Below are positions 1-7,821 of a DNA stretch of 64,000 bases, one piece after another. This DNA comes from Bacillota bacterium (GTDB lineage Bacteria > Bacillota > Clostridia > Christensenellales > SZUA-584): the NCBI GenBank assembly GCA_023391105.1, contig JAEWBO010000040.1:48926-112925 (forward strand). The letters are read 5' to 3'. The notes beneath the pieces were generated by a model, which worked only from the letters and a program-made list of their open reading frames with translations, was not told where the DNA came from and did not search any database. The translations under genes and the position numbers were made by a program. Within the stretch, counting starts at the first letter, position 1. Every line of letters starts with the position of its first letter.

Positions 1-518
1 ATAGACTTAAGCAAAGAAAAATAAGATAATGAAAAACCATTCCCAGCATATGGTTCAAATATGATCCTGTCAAAGCCCCTATCCGTCACTTGGTCCGGAA
101 GCTTAATCACTTTCTTACGCAAATCTTCCTGATTGCAGATAATCCTCTCATTATCCTCAAATAATCTGTCTTCGCCTATAAGCTCAGACCCAAGATAATA
201 CTCTAAATTGTATTGTCCTTCGATCATAATTTCATACAAATTAGCATTTGTTGGCTCAGATAATTCAATAGAGAATCCCTTACTTTCACTAACAGCAAGA
301 TAGTTTTTTGTATATCCATAGGGGTTATATTCCGAAAGCATTTCGGCAGTGAAGTGAGTATATTCGCTGTCATCTGCTCTATTGCTCACATAACTTATGT
401 GATCTTTAACAAATAAAACAGCAAGACAGCAAACTGCTAAGAATATGGCTATTCCCAGCACAATGATCAGCTTTGCCGAAATGGATATTTGTTTTTCTTT
501 TTCAATTCTTAATTCCAT
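1..518 (-). CDS. Membrane-anchored protein of the CotH cluster, 3' end outside window
   Basis: Open frame read on the minus strand from an ATG at 518 and running off the window's left edge, so only the first 172 codons are visible. A GAGGG ribosome binding site lies just upstream. The N-terminus is charged and followed by one hydrophobic stretch (about residues 16-36), which fits a signal anchor with the rest outside the cell. The visible ectodomain is acidic and rich in Tyr, Asn and Glu; I recognise no catalytic motif. It begins 45 bp after the CotH-like gene on the same strand, so it is probably the third gene of that operon. Function unknown. Confidence 0.72.
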   Translation of the reverse strand, partial: MELRIEKEKQISISAKLIIVLGIAIFLAVCCLAVLFVKDHISYVSNRADDSEYTHFTAEMLSEYNPYGYTKNYLAVSESKGFSIELSEPTNANLYEIMIEGQYNLEYYLGSELIGEDRLFEDNERIICNQEDLRKKVIKLPDQVTDRGFDRIIFEPYAGNGFSLSYFSLLKS

Positions 519-563
519 TTTTCCCTCAATAAACTCCACCTAGATTTGGCATATGACCCAAAA

Positions 564-2402
564 CTATTCTTCAACCTCGCATAGAATGTTGGCTTCTAAT
601 TCTCCGGAAAACACCGTATGATAGACAATTTTCATACCAGGTAGTTTTTCAGTATTAAAATATTTTGGTAACACGATTTCAAAAACCGAATCTCCCTCGA
701 TTTTTTTTGGAGCATCATTGATATCAAAATAATAAGCCAATAACGTATCTGATTCACCCGAAGGATTTAATACATCCGTTATATACAAGCCGAGCAAATT
801 ATTGTTGGTTATTGACAACTTGTATCTTCCAGTCTCATTGTCATACAGCAACGTGAATCGAGGTTTATCAACGACATCAATCATGTTTTCTAGTCTTCCA
901 ACACGATAATTGACATCATTCACATCCATATAAAAGTCCATATTAAATCGCTTAATCGTTGTCATATATTGATTAATCTGCGTCTGATGCCGCTCGATGA
1001 ACTCAGGGTACTCTTTTGCCAATTGCATTACATATTTCTTATATAAATCTTTGTATTCCCCGCTGTCAGAGAATCCAAAATAGTCTGCGTAGTTGGTTTT
1101 ATCCGCCAATACATGAGTATCGCTAAAAGCATGCTCATCAAAAGGTATTGGTTCCATCAGACCGGTAACAGGGTTATAATAGTTTCTCATATTATGCCAT
1201 ATACGCCCATGACTTGCTGAGAATATATCCAGTATGGCATTCAGCCTTGCGTATAGATTAATATCAAAGACTTCTGATACGGAGGCTTCTCCGCTTCGCA
1301 GTTTGTTCAGCTGCGTAATGGCATACATCGCATATCCTGTTAAATTTGATGACTGTGTGGTCTTCTTTTCGGAAAAAGTATTCACGTTATTGTCCTGATA
1401 ATAAGAGAAAGACTTGTCACCAATATAATTCGCCCAATGCTCCCATAAAAAGTCTTCGCTCATTCTAATGATGGGGCCTTCCCTTTTCTGAGAATGCTCA
1501 ATAACACGCTTCTCCATGAATTCCTCAATCGCATACACGCCCTTATAAACATCGTTAACGAAAACATCCGCAAAATCGTACCGGAGCGCAACACCGCCCT
1601 GTTCACGGTACATCTCATAGATGAGATATTCCCAAATGTAATTACGGGTTTGAGGAGGCTGGATGGAAAACTTCTGCAATCCATAAATGCAGTAATCACC
1701 CTTAAGATCAATACGAAAAGACCATTGGTCTCCGATCAGATGGTCTGTCCAATCTCCTTTTAAGCGCAGATCTGCTTTGTATTTAGTCCCTTCCGCTTTG
1801 ATATTTGCTTGAACATTGTCGGAATCCTCTGTCAGTAAAATACCAACCTGAATAGCCTCGTTTCTTTTCTTCTCTATTTTGTCGTAATCCTCCTCATCAA
1901 TCTCTATCTCCAGCTGTCTGATTTCAAAGTCAATCACGTTACAATCTTCTTGCTGGCTTTTGCCTACATCATTAAGAAGCACAAAGCGCGATACATCATA
2001 GAAACCGTCACCCAATATTGGCGTAACCGTAACCTTGTCATACCCATCAGAGGCTATATAATCAGGAATCAAATGAAGAATTTCCTTATTCCCACTCTCA
2101 TTTGATTCTGTTGCCCATGCACCGCTGTTTATAATCAGGTTGTTGCTCTTTCCACCCTTGTAGAATTTTAGCTGATAAGTATCATCAGGACTAAAATCTG
2201 CTTTCAGCCAGTTATCAAAGCTCAATGATTGATTTGTGAACACCGTGGTTTCCAACCCCATCGAAAACGTATCTTGAGACTCAAGATTATTTGCTTTCAC
2301 TGAGGATTGAAAAACAACACAAATCACAATAACAACAGCAATAACCGCGGTAATCGCAAAAGCGCTTACCATTGCTATTTTTTTGTACATCTTTTTCTGC
2401 AT
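564..2402 (-). CDS. CotH-like (spore coat kinase family) membrane-anchored protein
   Basis: 612 residues. A signal anchor at about residues 9-31 is followed by an extracytoplasmic domain. The middle carries CotH-family landmarks: LRLKGDWTDH, a W-S-F-R-I strand, YGLQKFSIQPP, then VFVNDVYKGVYAIEEFMEKR and a later NMRNYYNP...PIPFDEHAF segment equivalent to the metal-binding aspartate region. CotH proteins are atypical protein kinases of spore coats; related bacterial proteins are also found in envelope loci with DUF4956 proteins. The start at 2402 has AAGGG six bases upstream, 13 bp after the DUF4956 stop. The region is more AT-rich than the rest of the window. The family call is firm; kinase activity and a coat location are inference, since a membrane anchor is unusual for a coat protein. 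Confidence 0.8.
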   Translation of the reverse strand: MQKKMYKKIAMVSAFAITAVIAVVIVICVVFQSSVKANNLESQDTFSMGLETTVFTNQSLSFDNWLKADFSPDDTYQLKFYKGGKSNNLIINSGAWATESNESGNKEILHLIPDYIASDGYDKVTVTPILGDGFYDVSRFVLLNDVGKSQQEDCNVIDFEIRQLEIEIDEEDYDKIEKKRNEAIQVGILLTEDSDNVQANIKAEGTKYKADLRLKGDWTDHLIGDQWSFRIDLKGDYCIYGLQKFSIQPPQTRNYIWEYLIYEMYREQGGVALRYDFADVFVNDVYKGVYAIEEFMEKRVIEHSQKREGPIIRMSEDFLWEHWANYIGDKSFSYYQDNNVNTFSEKKTTQSSNLTGYAMYAITQLNKLRSGEASVSEVFDINLYARLNAILDIFSASHGRIWHNMRNYYNPVTGLMEPIPFDEHAFSDTHVLADKTNYADYFGFSDSGEYKDLYKKYVMQLAKEYPEFIERHQTQINQYMTTIKRFNMDFYMDVNDVNYRVGRLENMIDVVDKPRFTLLYDNETGRYKLSITNNNLLGLYITDVLNPSGESDTLLAYYFDINDAPKKIEGDSVFEIVLPKYFNTEKLPGMKIVYHTVFSGELEANILCEVEE

Positions 2403-2415
2403 GGCTGTCCCTTCG

Positions 2416-3081
2416 TTAGACTAGAGTGCTGTTGGAAACAAAGCTGGTGATTACGCTGCTATCGATGCTTCTCAATTTGTCTACTGCTTCTTTTAGTTGC
2501 GCAACCGTCGAAAACTCAACATTAAAATGAACGTTGAGCGTGTTTCCATCATTATCCGACCTGCGAAGTTGTATCCTCGATGCATACTCGCTGAGAACGT
2601 CAACAACAACATTAATATCCATTTTCGAAGTTATCACGCTGAAATTAAAAGTGTCTCTTTGAGATTTTTTGATATTGAATAGTCCGCGAATGATAAGTAT
2701 GACCAAAATCAATATACTGACGACAAAGGTCAGAGCCCTCTCGCCTGTTCCAAAACCAAGCCCTATGGCAATACAAAGGAATGTGTAAGCCAACTCTTCA
2801 GGTTCTTTTACCGCTGCTCTAAAGCGGACAATGGAAAGTGCGCCCACAAGCCCAAGCGAAAGCGCAAGCGAGGCTTTTATCAGTGTGATAACCAATGTGG
2901 TACACACAGCTATAAGTAAAAATATTTTTCCAAAATACTTTCTATTTGAAAACGTATTCCCAAACTTGATAAAAACGAGATATGCCAGTTGTGACATTAT
3001 TGCCGCACAGGCAATATTTATTATCACATCCACTAATTCAATTGAATCCGATACCAAAAAAAAGTCAAATAATTGTTGCAT
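2416..3081 (-). CDS. DUF4956 family integral membrane protein
   Basis: About 221 residues with four hydrophobic segments in the N-terminal two thirds, a conserved-looking loop with GLVGALSIVRFRAAVKEPEE and GIGLGFGTGE, and a soluble C-terminal ferredoxin-like domain. This matches DUF4956, which is commonly encoded next to CotH-like and VTC-type polyphosphate polymerase genes; its biochemical role is not established. An upstream ATG at 3102 is in frame, but I chose the ATG at 3081 because GGGG lies nine bases before it, while a plausible -10 box at 3106-3111 would place transcription start at about the upstream ATG. It is the first gene of the cluster and is followed by the CotH-like gene. Confidence 0.82.
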   Translation of the reverse strand: MQQLFDFFLVSDSIELVDVIINIACAAIMSQLAYLVFIKFGNTFSNRKYFGKIFLLIAVCTTLVITLIKASLALSLGLVGALSIVRFRAAVKEPEELAYTFLCIAIGLGFGTGERALTFVVSILILVILIIRGLFNIKKSQRDTFNFSVITSKMDINVVVDVLSEYASRIQLRRSDNDGNTLNVHFNVEFSTVAQLKEAVDKLRSIDSSVITSFVSNSTLV

Positions 3082-3105
3082 TTTGCATGTCCCCTTTAGC
3101 ATATA

Positions 3106-3135
3106 ATGTTAACAGAAGAATATAGTTTCATTCAA
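3106..3135 (-). promoter_or_regulatory. Putative sigma-A promoter of the DUF4956-CotH operon
   Basis: On the minus strand TTGAAT (3135-3130) and TAACAT (3111-3106) are separated by 18 bases. Transcription would start near 3099, just ahead of the AAAGGGG ribosome binding site of the DUF4956 gene. This supports the downstream start codon at 3081. Consensus match is fair only. Confidence 0.45.
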
Positions 3136-3138
3136 TAC

Positions 3139-3192
3139 TAACGTAAAATGAATATTTACGTTAAGTTTTTGTTAACTCATAGTAAATACTAT
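3139..3192. promoter_or_regulatory. Two palindromes upstream of the CotH cluster promoter
   Basis: A perfect inverted repeat with 9-bp arms (TAACGTAAA, 7-bp spacer, TTTACGTTA) occupies 3139-3163, immediately upstream of the proposed -35 box. A second palindrome, ATAGTA-AA-TACTAT, lies at 3179-3192. Their position is typical of activator or repressor sites for the minus-strand operon. The cognate regulator is unknown; none is encoded beside the cluster within this window. Confidence 0.45.
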
Positions 3193-3266
3193 CATAATTA
3201 TTTCCCAGAGTCCATGCTGTTTGTTTTGGAATAGAATCTATTAACTGTCTATATAGGAAATGTCGC

Positions 3267-3923
3267 TCACAGCGCCACGCTCAACGCGAAGAGTATTTGG
3301 CTGCCATAATAGGCAAACGTACTCAGCATGCCAAAAGCCTTTGATAAACGGCCGCCGATGCTTTGGGCAGCGAGCAGTACATCGGAGACAAGAAAAAGCC
3401 CGCCACCAATCGCGATAAGAATTGCAAAAGTGTCGCCAGCCTGCGGTGAAAAAAGCGTGGAAAAAGCGCGTGCAGCCATTGCGCAAAGCACCGCAGCGTA
3501 AATATAAACAGCCGGATGAAGCTTTTTAAAACGCACGCCGCGCAAACAAAAAGTGATTGCCGCAAGCACGAGGAATGCCGCAAAAAAAGCGGCGTCATAA
3601 ACAGACAAGGGCACTCTTGTAAAAAGCGCCGCGATATAAAAAAGATGTGTGAACAGAAAACAGACCATCCCCCAAGCCAAAAAGCTTGAAGAACGGTCTG
3701 TAAATATCAATAGCACATCACCGGTAAGGGCGAGGCAAAGGCCGATGAGAATCAGAGAGAAATACGGTTCTTCCGCGCCCGTTTGCAGGCTCACAGCCAT
3801 CAGCACAAACATGACGCTGGCTGTCGTCTTAAAAAAAACTCGGCTTGAAAGCTTACCACTGTGCCGAACAAACGCATAAATACAAGCAAAGATGCCTGTC
3901 AGCGCTAAGAACACATACGGCAC
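3267..3923 (-). CDS. YhhN/TMEM86 family membrane protein (lysoplasmalogenase-like)
   Basis: About 218 residues and seven to eight transmembrane segments. Two membrane-embedded aspartates in LTGDVLLIF (D69) and LFLVSDVLLA (D181) are the typical YhhN-family signature; eukaryotic members hydrolyse the vinyl-ether bond of lysoplasmalogens. Some anaerobic clostridia contain plasmalogens, so such a role is conceivable, but for bacterial members it is inference. I set the start at the GTG at 3923, nine bases after AAAGGG; a TTG at 3932 lies too close to that site. The gene begins 18 bp after the stop of the DUF1292 gene, so the two are probably co-transcribed. Confidence 0.75.
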   Translation of the reverse strand: MPYVFLALTGIFACIYAFVRHSGKLSSRVFFKTTASVMFVLMAVSLQTGAEEPYFSLILIGLCLALTGDVLLIFTDRSSSFLAWGMVCFLFTHLFYIAALFTRVPLSVYDAAFFAAFLVLAAITFCLRGVRFKKLHPAVYIYAAVLCAMAARAFSTLFSPQAGDTFAILIAIGGGLFLVSDVLLAAQSIGGRLSKAFGMLSTFAYYGSQILFALSVAL

Positions 3924-3941
3924 AGCTATCAACCCTTTCGC

Positions 3942-4259
3942 TTAATCTTGCTTCTCTTCGTCACTTTCATCTCTTTCTTTGTCGCCTTCTTCATCATCGT
4001 CTTCGTAATAAAGGCGCTCAAACTCTTCCCATACTTGGTCGAGGCGGTCTTCGTTCTCGATAGGCACGTAGCAATCGTTGCCGTCCTCGTCCTCAAGTAT
4101 TTCCATCAGCAGCACTTCACCGTTCTCGATGTCTTCCATATCTTCCTCGGGTGTCAATGCCACAAAAAAGCTATCTTCAAAATCGAACGTCATGATGTGC
4201 AAAAAGCGTATGTCTTTGCCATCTTCATCAGTGAGTATGACCACATTTTCTTCGTCCAT
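3942..4259 (-). CDS. DUF1292 family acidic protein
   Basis: 105 residues, very acidic, without membrane segments. The core has an N-terminal ILTDEDGKDIRF strand, FVALTPEEDMED, and a C-terminal VWEEFERLYYED. This matches the DUF1292 (YrzB) family of small Firmicutes proteins. The ATG at 4259 is preceded by AAAGGAGA; the longer frame upstream has no ribosome binding site. The gene follows ruvX and ireB, the order seen across Firmicutes downstream of alaS, which is not visible here. The function of the family is unknown. Confidence 0.82.
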   Translation of the reverse strand: MDEENVVILTDEDGKDIRFLHIMTFDFEDSFFVALTPEEDMEDIENGEVLLMEILEDEDGNDCYVPIENEDRLDQVWEEFERLYYEDDDEEGDKERDESDEEKQD

Positions 4260-4343
4260 TATTGTCTCCTTTGCCAAAACCGGCATTCTTTATTATGATA
4301 AGCCGCGCATCATTTTATACGCTGCAGCAGACCCAGTATGGCA

Positions 4344-4754
4344 TCACGCCCTGTGCGTGTCAAGATAAGCGCTCAAAATATACACAGCCGCCAATTTATC
4401 GACAACCTGACGGCGCTTTTTGCGAGACACATCCGCCTCGATAAGCATACGCTCCGCGCTCACCGTCGTCAGCCGCTCGTCCTGAAAGACGACGGGCAAG
4501 CCCAACGCTTCCACCTCAGCCATAAAGGCACGAACGTTTAATACCGCCGGTCCTTCGCTCCCGTTCATGTTAAGTGGCAATCCCGCTACAATTTTTGATA
4601 CTCCCAGCTCGCGCGCTTTGTTTGCGATGTATGCCGCGTCACCTTCACCCTTGCGTGCATACGTTTCCACTCCCTGCGCCGTCATGCCAAGCGCGTCCGA
4701 AACGGCGATACCAATGCGTTTTTCGCCGATATCCAACCCTAAAATTCTTTCCAT
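4344..4754 (-). CDS. ruvX: Putative pre-16S rRNA nuclease / Holliday-junction resolvase-like RuvX
   Basis: 136 residues, the usual length for YqgF/RuvX. The RNase H-like fold is visible: GLDIGEKRIGIAVSD with the first catalytic Asp, the GLPLNMNGSEGPA loop, DERLTTVSAERML with a conserved Glu, and DKLAAVYILSAYLD with a C-terminal Asp. Family members process the 5' end of 16S rRNA and were first proposed as resolvases. The start at 4754 has AAGGGG six bases upstream; a longer in-frame N-terminus up to 4835 is not family-like. It lies between ireB and the DUF1292 gene on the same strand, the conserved Firmicutes arrangement. Confidence 0.9.
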   Translation of the reverse strand: MERILGLDIGEKRIGIAVSDALGMTAQGVETYARKGEGDAAYIANKARELGVSKIVAGLPLNMNGSEGPAVLNVRAFMAEVEALGLPVVFQDERLTTVSAERMLIEADVSRKKRRQVVDKLAAVYILSAYLDTHRA

Positions 4755-4855
4755 TATTTCCCCTTTATGCAATTTAAAAAGGTCAAACTCAAAACAGAGC
4801 TTAACCCAAATACGCGATATTATGTGACCAAGCAAAAATTCGCTTCATAAGCAAA

Positions 4856-5125
4856 TCAGTCTTCCGCCTTTTGCATGTTATCAATGTATACCTTGACGAA
4901 CTCTTCTAAAAGCTCGTCCCGTTCCACGCGCTTAATCAAAGACCTTGCATTTTTATAGCTTGTAATATAAGTGGGATCACCCGAAATGATATACCCCACA
5001 ATCTGATTCACAGGATCGTAGCCCTTATCTTTGAGTGCATCACAAACAAGCCAGATCACTTCTCTTTGCGGATTATCAAGCTCCTTCGACAGCGAAAATT
5101 TCATTGTTTCATCAAATCTGGACAC
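4856..5125 (-). CDS. IreB family regulatory phosphoprotein
   Basis: 89 residues matching the IreB (YrzL, DUF965) family along its full length: TMKFSLSKELDNPQREVIWLV..., the YDPVNQIVGYIISGDPTYIT core and the ARSLIKRVERDELLEEFVKVYI end. In Enterococcus IreB is phosphorylated on N-terminal threonines by the PASTA kinase IreK and affects cephalosporin resistance; T7 is present here. I prefer the GTG at 5125, eight bases after AAGGGGG; the in-frame GTG at 5134 overlaps that site. First gene of the ireB-ruvX-DUF1292 set. Confidence 0.9.
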   Translation of the reverse strand: MSRFDETMKFSLSKELDNPQREVIWLVCDALKDKGYDPVNQIVGYIISGDPTYITSYKNARSLIKRVERDELLEEFVKVYIDNMQKAED

Positions 5126-5273
5126 GAGTGGCACCCCCTTGCTTTATGCTTATTATATACCATGTATGGGCGCTTTTCAAACGCAATGCGCAAACATTTG
5201 GTAAACTTTAATAATCGTCATAGTTGTATCACATATTCGTCATGATTGTTATGCAGAACACAACGAATATCAC

Positions 5274-5298
5274 AAAGCCGGCCATTTAAGCCGGCTTT
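5274..5298 (-). terminator. Hairpin, probable terminator of the 54-residue protein gene
   Basis: Perfect inverted repeat AAAGCCGGC / GCCGGCTTT with a 7-base loop, 54 bp after the stop of the small membrane protein gene on the minus strand. The T-run is short (TTTG), so termination may be weak. Confidence 0.5.
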
Positions 5299-5351
5299 GA
5301 CAAATTGCTCCCGTTTATACTTCCTCAAAATATAAAACATTCTTTTGCCGC

Positions 5352-5516
5352 TTAGCTTCCCGGTTCCGTCATCTTGTCCATATGGTTGTTAATCGCTCTG
5401 CGCCCTTGGCGAATTATACGATTCATCCGAGGCTGAAAATACGGCATCGCGACCATCGTGGCAGCCGCACCGATTGCACCGCCCACAATCATGCCCACCA
5501 GCAAATTGACTCTCAT
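5352..5516 (-). CDS. Small membrane protein, YtxH-like N-terminus
   Basis: A 54-codon reading frame: ATG at 5516 with AAAGGAGTG seven bases upstream, stop at 5352. The N-terminal half (NLLVGMIVGGAIGAAATMVA) is one Gly/Ala-rich transmembrane helix; the remainder is a basic tail with several Arg and Met. The layout resembles short YtxH-like proteins of Firmicutes, which have a glycine-rich membrane helix followed by a charged tail. The strong ribosome binding site, the hairpin downstream and the clean protein-like composition support a real gene. Function unknown. It stands alone between ireB and nifU. Confidence 0.72.
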   Translation of the reverse strand: MRVNLLVGMIVGGAIGAAATMVAMPYFQPRMNRIIRQGRRAINNHMDKMTEPGS

Positions 5517-5614
5517 CTGTCACACTCCTTTCAAGCAGTTCTTGCTACTTGTATTTTGCTCAAGAAGTGGCAAACATATTTAAGCCGATGTCATAAAGTT
5601 AGTACCATAATATT

Positions 5615-5980
5615 CTATTTTCTCGATTTGTAATCCACAATTGCGGCTTTTATCGCATCTTCGACCATCAGTGAGCAGTGTACCTTTTGCTCGGGCAGAC
5701 CGCCCAGCTCTGCCACGATGTCCGCCTTGGAGAGCGCCTCAGCCTCCTCAATTGTTCTGCCCTTCACCATATCCGTTGCGATACTGGACGATGCGATGGC
5801 TGCACAGCAGCCATACGTTTTGTATTTGATATCGGTTATTCGACCGTCTCGAACCCTTAAATACATCGACATGGTATCACCGCATTCGCTGCTTCCCACT
5901 TCGGCATATCCGTCTGGATTCTCCATCTCGCCTACGTTGTGCGGATCTTTAAAATGCGCCAGCACTTTCTCATTATACAT
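5615..5980 (-). CDS. nifU: Fe-S cluster assembly scaffold NifU/IscU
   Basis: 121 residues. The three scaffold cysteines occur in SSECGDTM, TYGCCAAIASSS and KVHCSLMVEDAI, the IscU/NifU N-terminal pattern that holds a transient 2Fe-2S or 4Fe-4S cluster. The start at 5980 has AAAGGAGG upstream and overlaps the 3' end of nifS by 8 bp, so translation is probably coupled. The protein takes sulfur from the upstream cysteine desulfurase and passes clusters to apo-proteins. There is no C-terminal Nfu domain, so it is the short clostridial form. Confidence 0.93.
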   Translation of the reverse strand: MYNEKVLAHFKDPHNVGEMENPDGYAEVGSSECGDTMSMYLRVRDGRITDIKYKTYGCCAAIASSSIATDMVKGRTIEEAEALSKADIVAELGGLPEQKVHCSLMVEDAIKAAIVDYKSRK

Positions 5981-7145
5981 TCTTTTTGCCTCCTTTACGC
6001 TGTGCGAAAAGCGGCGATAATGCCTGAAGCCTTTCCACCGCGGCTTTTGTCTTTTGTATGACCGTATCAATCTGCTCCACGTTGTTATCCCGTCCGATGC
6101 TCATTCGCAGCGACCCACGAGCATCTTCGATAGAAAGACCCATCGCCCGCAGCACATATGAAGGCTTGAGAGAACTTGATGAGCAAGCGGAGCCTGTGGA
6201 TACCGCAATGCCTTCCAGATCAAGAAACGTCATGAGCGCTTCCGCCTCAATGCCGCCGAACGTCACATTAACGTGCCCCGGCAGCCGCTCTGCCTCACCG
6301 CCGTTGAGCCGTGTCTCGGGCAGCACCGAAAGACCGTTCGCGAGCCGGTTCGCCAGCATACGTTCGTGTTTTTCGTTTTCCTGCATGGTTCGTGCCGCAA
6401 GCTCCGCCGCCGCGCCCAGACCCACGATACCCGGTGTGTTCAGCGTTCCCGCACGAGAGCCTCTTTCCTGCGCGCCGCCGTGCAAAAAGCGCCCGACGTT
6501 GACACCCTGCCGCACATAAAGCGCGCCGATACCCTTGGGACCATAAAACTTATGTGCACTCATGGACAACAGATCAATATCCAACTCATTCACGTCGATG
6601 GGCACATGACCCACGGCTTGTACCGCGTCTGTGTGAAACAGAATGTCGTTCTCGCGCGCCAGTTTGCCGATTTGTGCAATTGGCATCAACACCCCTGTTT
6701 CATTGTTGGCAAACATGATGCTGATAAGTATGGTATCGGGCCGAAGAGCCTCCTCCACGGTTTTTGCGCTCACACGACCCATCTCATCGACCGGCAGGAA
6801 CGTGACATCGAGCCCGCGCGACTTTAAATAGTCGCATGTATCCAGCACAGCGTGGTGCTCGATAGACGTCGTAATGATATGCCCCTTGCCCGCAAGCTCC
6901 GCGATGCCCTTTAGCGCCCAATTGTCGCTCTCAGTACCGCCCGACGTGAAATAGATTTCCTCCGCCTTCGCGCCGATAACCGCCGCTGTCTGCTCACGCG
7001 CTTTCATGACGGCCTTGTCCGCCGCGCGCCCAAAGCTGTGCAGGCTGGACGCATTGCCGTACGTCTCCTCAAAAAACGGCCGCATAATGTCTAGCACGCG
7101 CTTGTCTGTATGCGTGGTTGCGGCATGATCCAAATATATCCCCAT
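5973..7145 (-). CDS. nifS: Cysteine desulfurase NifS/IscS
   Basis: 390 residues, fold-type I PLP enzyme. Visible landmarks: YLDHAATT, GNASSLHSFG, TSGGTESDNWALKG, the histidine in SIEHHAVL, the PLP lysine in SMSAHKFYGPKG, and the mobile catalytic Cys loop STGSACSSSS. It removes sulfur from L-cysteine as a persulfide on that Cys and delivers it to NifU. The ATG at 7145 has AAGGTG six bases upstream; a GTG nine bases earlier is in frame. It lies directly after the Rrf2 regulator gene and overlaps nifU, giving a three-gene operon. Confidence 0.95.
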   Translation of the reverse strand: MGIYLDHAATTHTDKRVLDIMRPFFEETYGNASSLHSFGRAADKAVMKAREQTAAVIGAKAEEIYFTSGGTESDNWALKGIAELAGKGHIITTSIEHHAVLDTCDYLKSRGLDVTFLPVDEMGRVSAKTVEEALRPDTILISIMFANNETGVLMPIAQIGKLARENDILFHTDAVQAVGHVPIDVNELDIDLLSMSAHKFYGPKGIGALYVRQGVNVGRFLHGGAQERGSRAGTLNTPGIVGLGAAAELAARTMQENEKHERMLANRLANGLSVLPETRLNGGEAERLPGHVNVTFGGIEAEALMTFLDLEGIAVSTGSACSSSSLKPSYVLRAMGLSIEDARGSLRMSIGRDNNVEQIDTVIQKTKAAVERLQALSPLFAQRKGGKKNV

Positions 7146-7147
7146 AA

Positions 7148-7597
7148 TTAGCACCTTATATTTTTTGCCTGCGGACGCTGCTCCGCAAGCCTTTTATCAT
7201 CGTCAAGCATATCCTGTAAGGATATGCCTTCCACCACTGCACTGATACCGTCATAAATACGCTGCCATATCGCGTGCGCGGTGCATGCGTTGGCGTTTTC
7301 GCAATCCGTGCCGCCGCCTACGCATTCCGCCGGAGCCAGCTCTCCCTCGAGCGCCGTGAGCACGCTGCCCACTGAAATATCCTTGGGTTCATATCTCAAA
7401 ACATAGCCGCCGCCAGCGCCGCGCGTGCTCCCCACAAGCCCCGCGCTTTTGAGCATCGGAAATATCTGTTCCAGATACTGTTCGCTCAAAGCCTGCTGTG
7501 CCGCGATTTGCCGCAGGCTCAGCGGTCCGCTGCCCCATGCCTTGGCGAGCTCAAACATCGCACGAAGGCCGTAGCGGCCCTTTGTGGAAATGATCAC
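7148..7597 (-). CDS. Rrf2 family regulator, IscR-like
   Basis: 149 residues. The N-terminal winged helix (STKGRYGLRAMFELA, LSEQYLEQIFPMLKSAGLV, GAGGGYVL) is typical of Rrf2 proteins. Three cysteines, C-x6-C-x5-C in the loop starting AECVGG, could bind a 2Fe-2S cluster as in IscR, so the protein can sense Fe-S status. I chose the GTG at 7597 because GGAGGAG precedes it. It begins the Rrf2-nifS-nifU operon and very probably represses it; a dyad overlaps its promoter (7635-7663). Confidence 0.9.
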   Translation of the reverse strand: MIISTKGRYGLRAMFELAKAWGSGPLSLRQIAAQQALSEQYLEQIFPMLKSAGLVGSTRGAGGGYVLRYEPKDISVGSVLTALEGELAPAECVGGGTDCENANACTAHAIWQRIYDGISAVVEGISLQDMLDDDKRLAEQRPQAKNIRC

Positions 7598-7634
7598 TTG
7601 CTCCTCCAAAATTCCGAGTTTTTTAGTAGGCTTT

Positions 7635-7663
7635 ATGGTATGACAAGATTAGTGGTTTGTCAA
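7635..7663 (-). promoter_or_regulatory. Promoter with overlapping dyad for the Rrf2-nifS-nifU operon
   Basis: On the minus strand TTGACA (7663-7658) and TACCAT (7640-7635) are spaced 17 bases apart, a near-consensus sigma-A promoter. The sequence TGACA at one end of the spacer is inverted as TGTCA over the -35 box, so a dimeric repressor could cover the promoter. An A-rich tract (ACTAAAAAACTC) between the promoter and the start codon resembles half of an Rrf2-type operator. Autoregulation is inference from position. Confidence 0.6.
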
Positions 7664-7821
7664 TATAGATTATCCGAAAGTCTGGCAGTAAAAATTCTCG
7701 ATAGATACCAAAGGCTCTACTATTAATATAATATAAGCGATTCAAAGTCTATTGATATCGAACAGATGGCTGATTATATGCATAGTTATATATAAAACAG
7801 ATAATCTAAGGAGGTGGAAAT

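Noticed and set aside
6058..6827. Overlapping plus-strand frames of 150-184 codons
   Set aside because: Antisense shadows of nifS.
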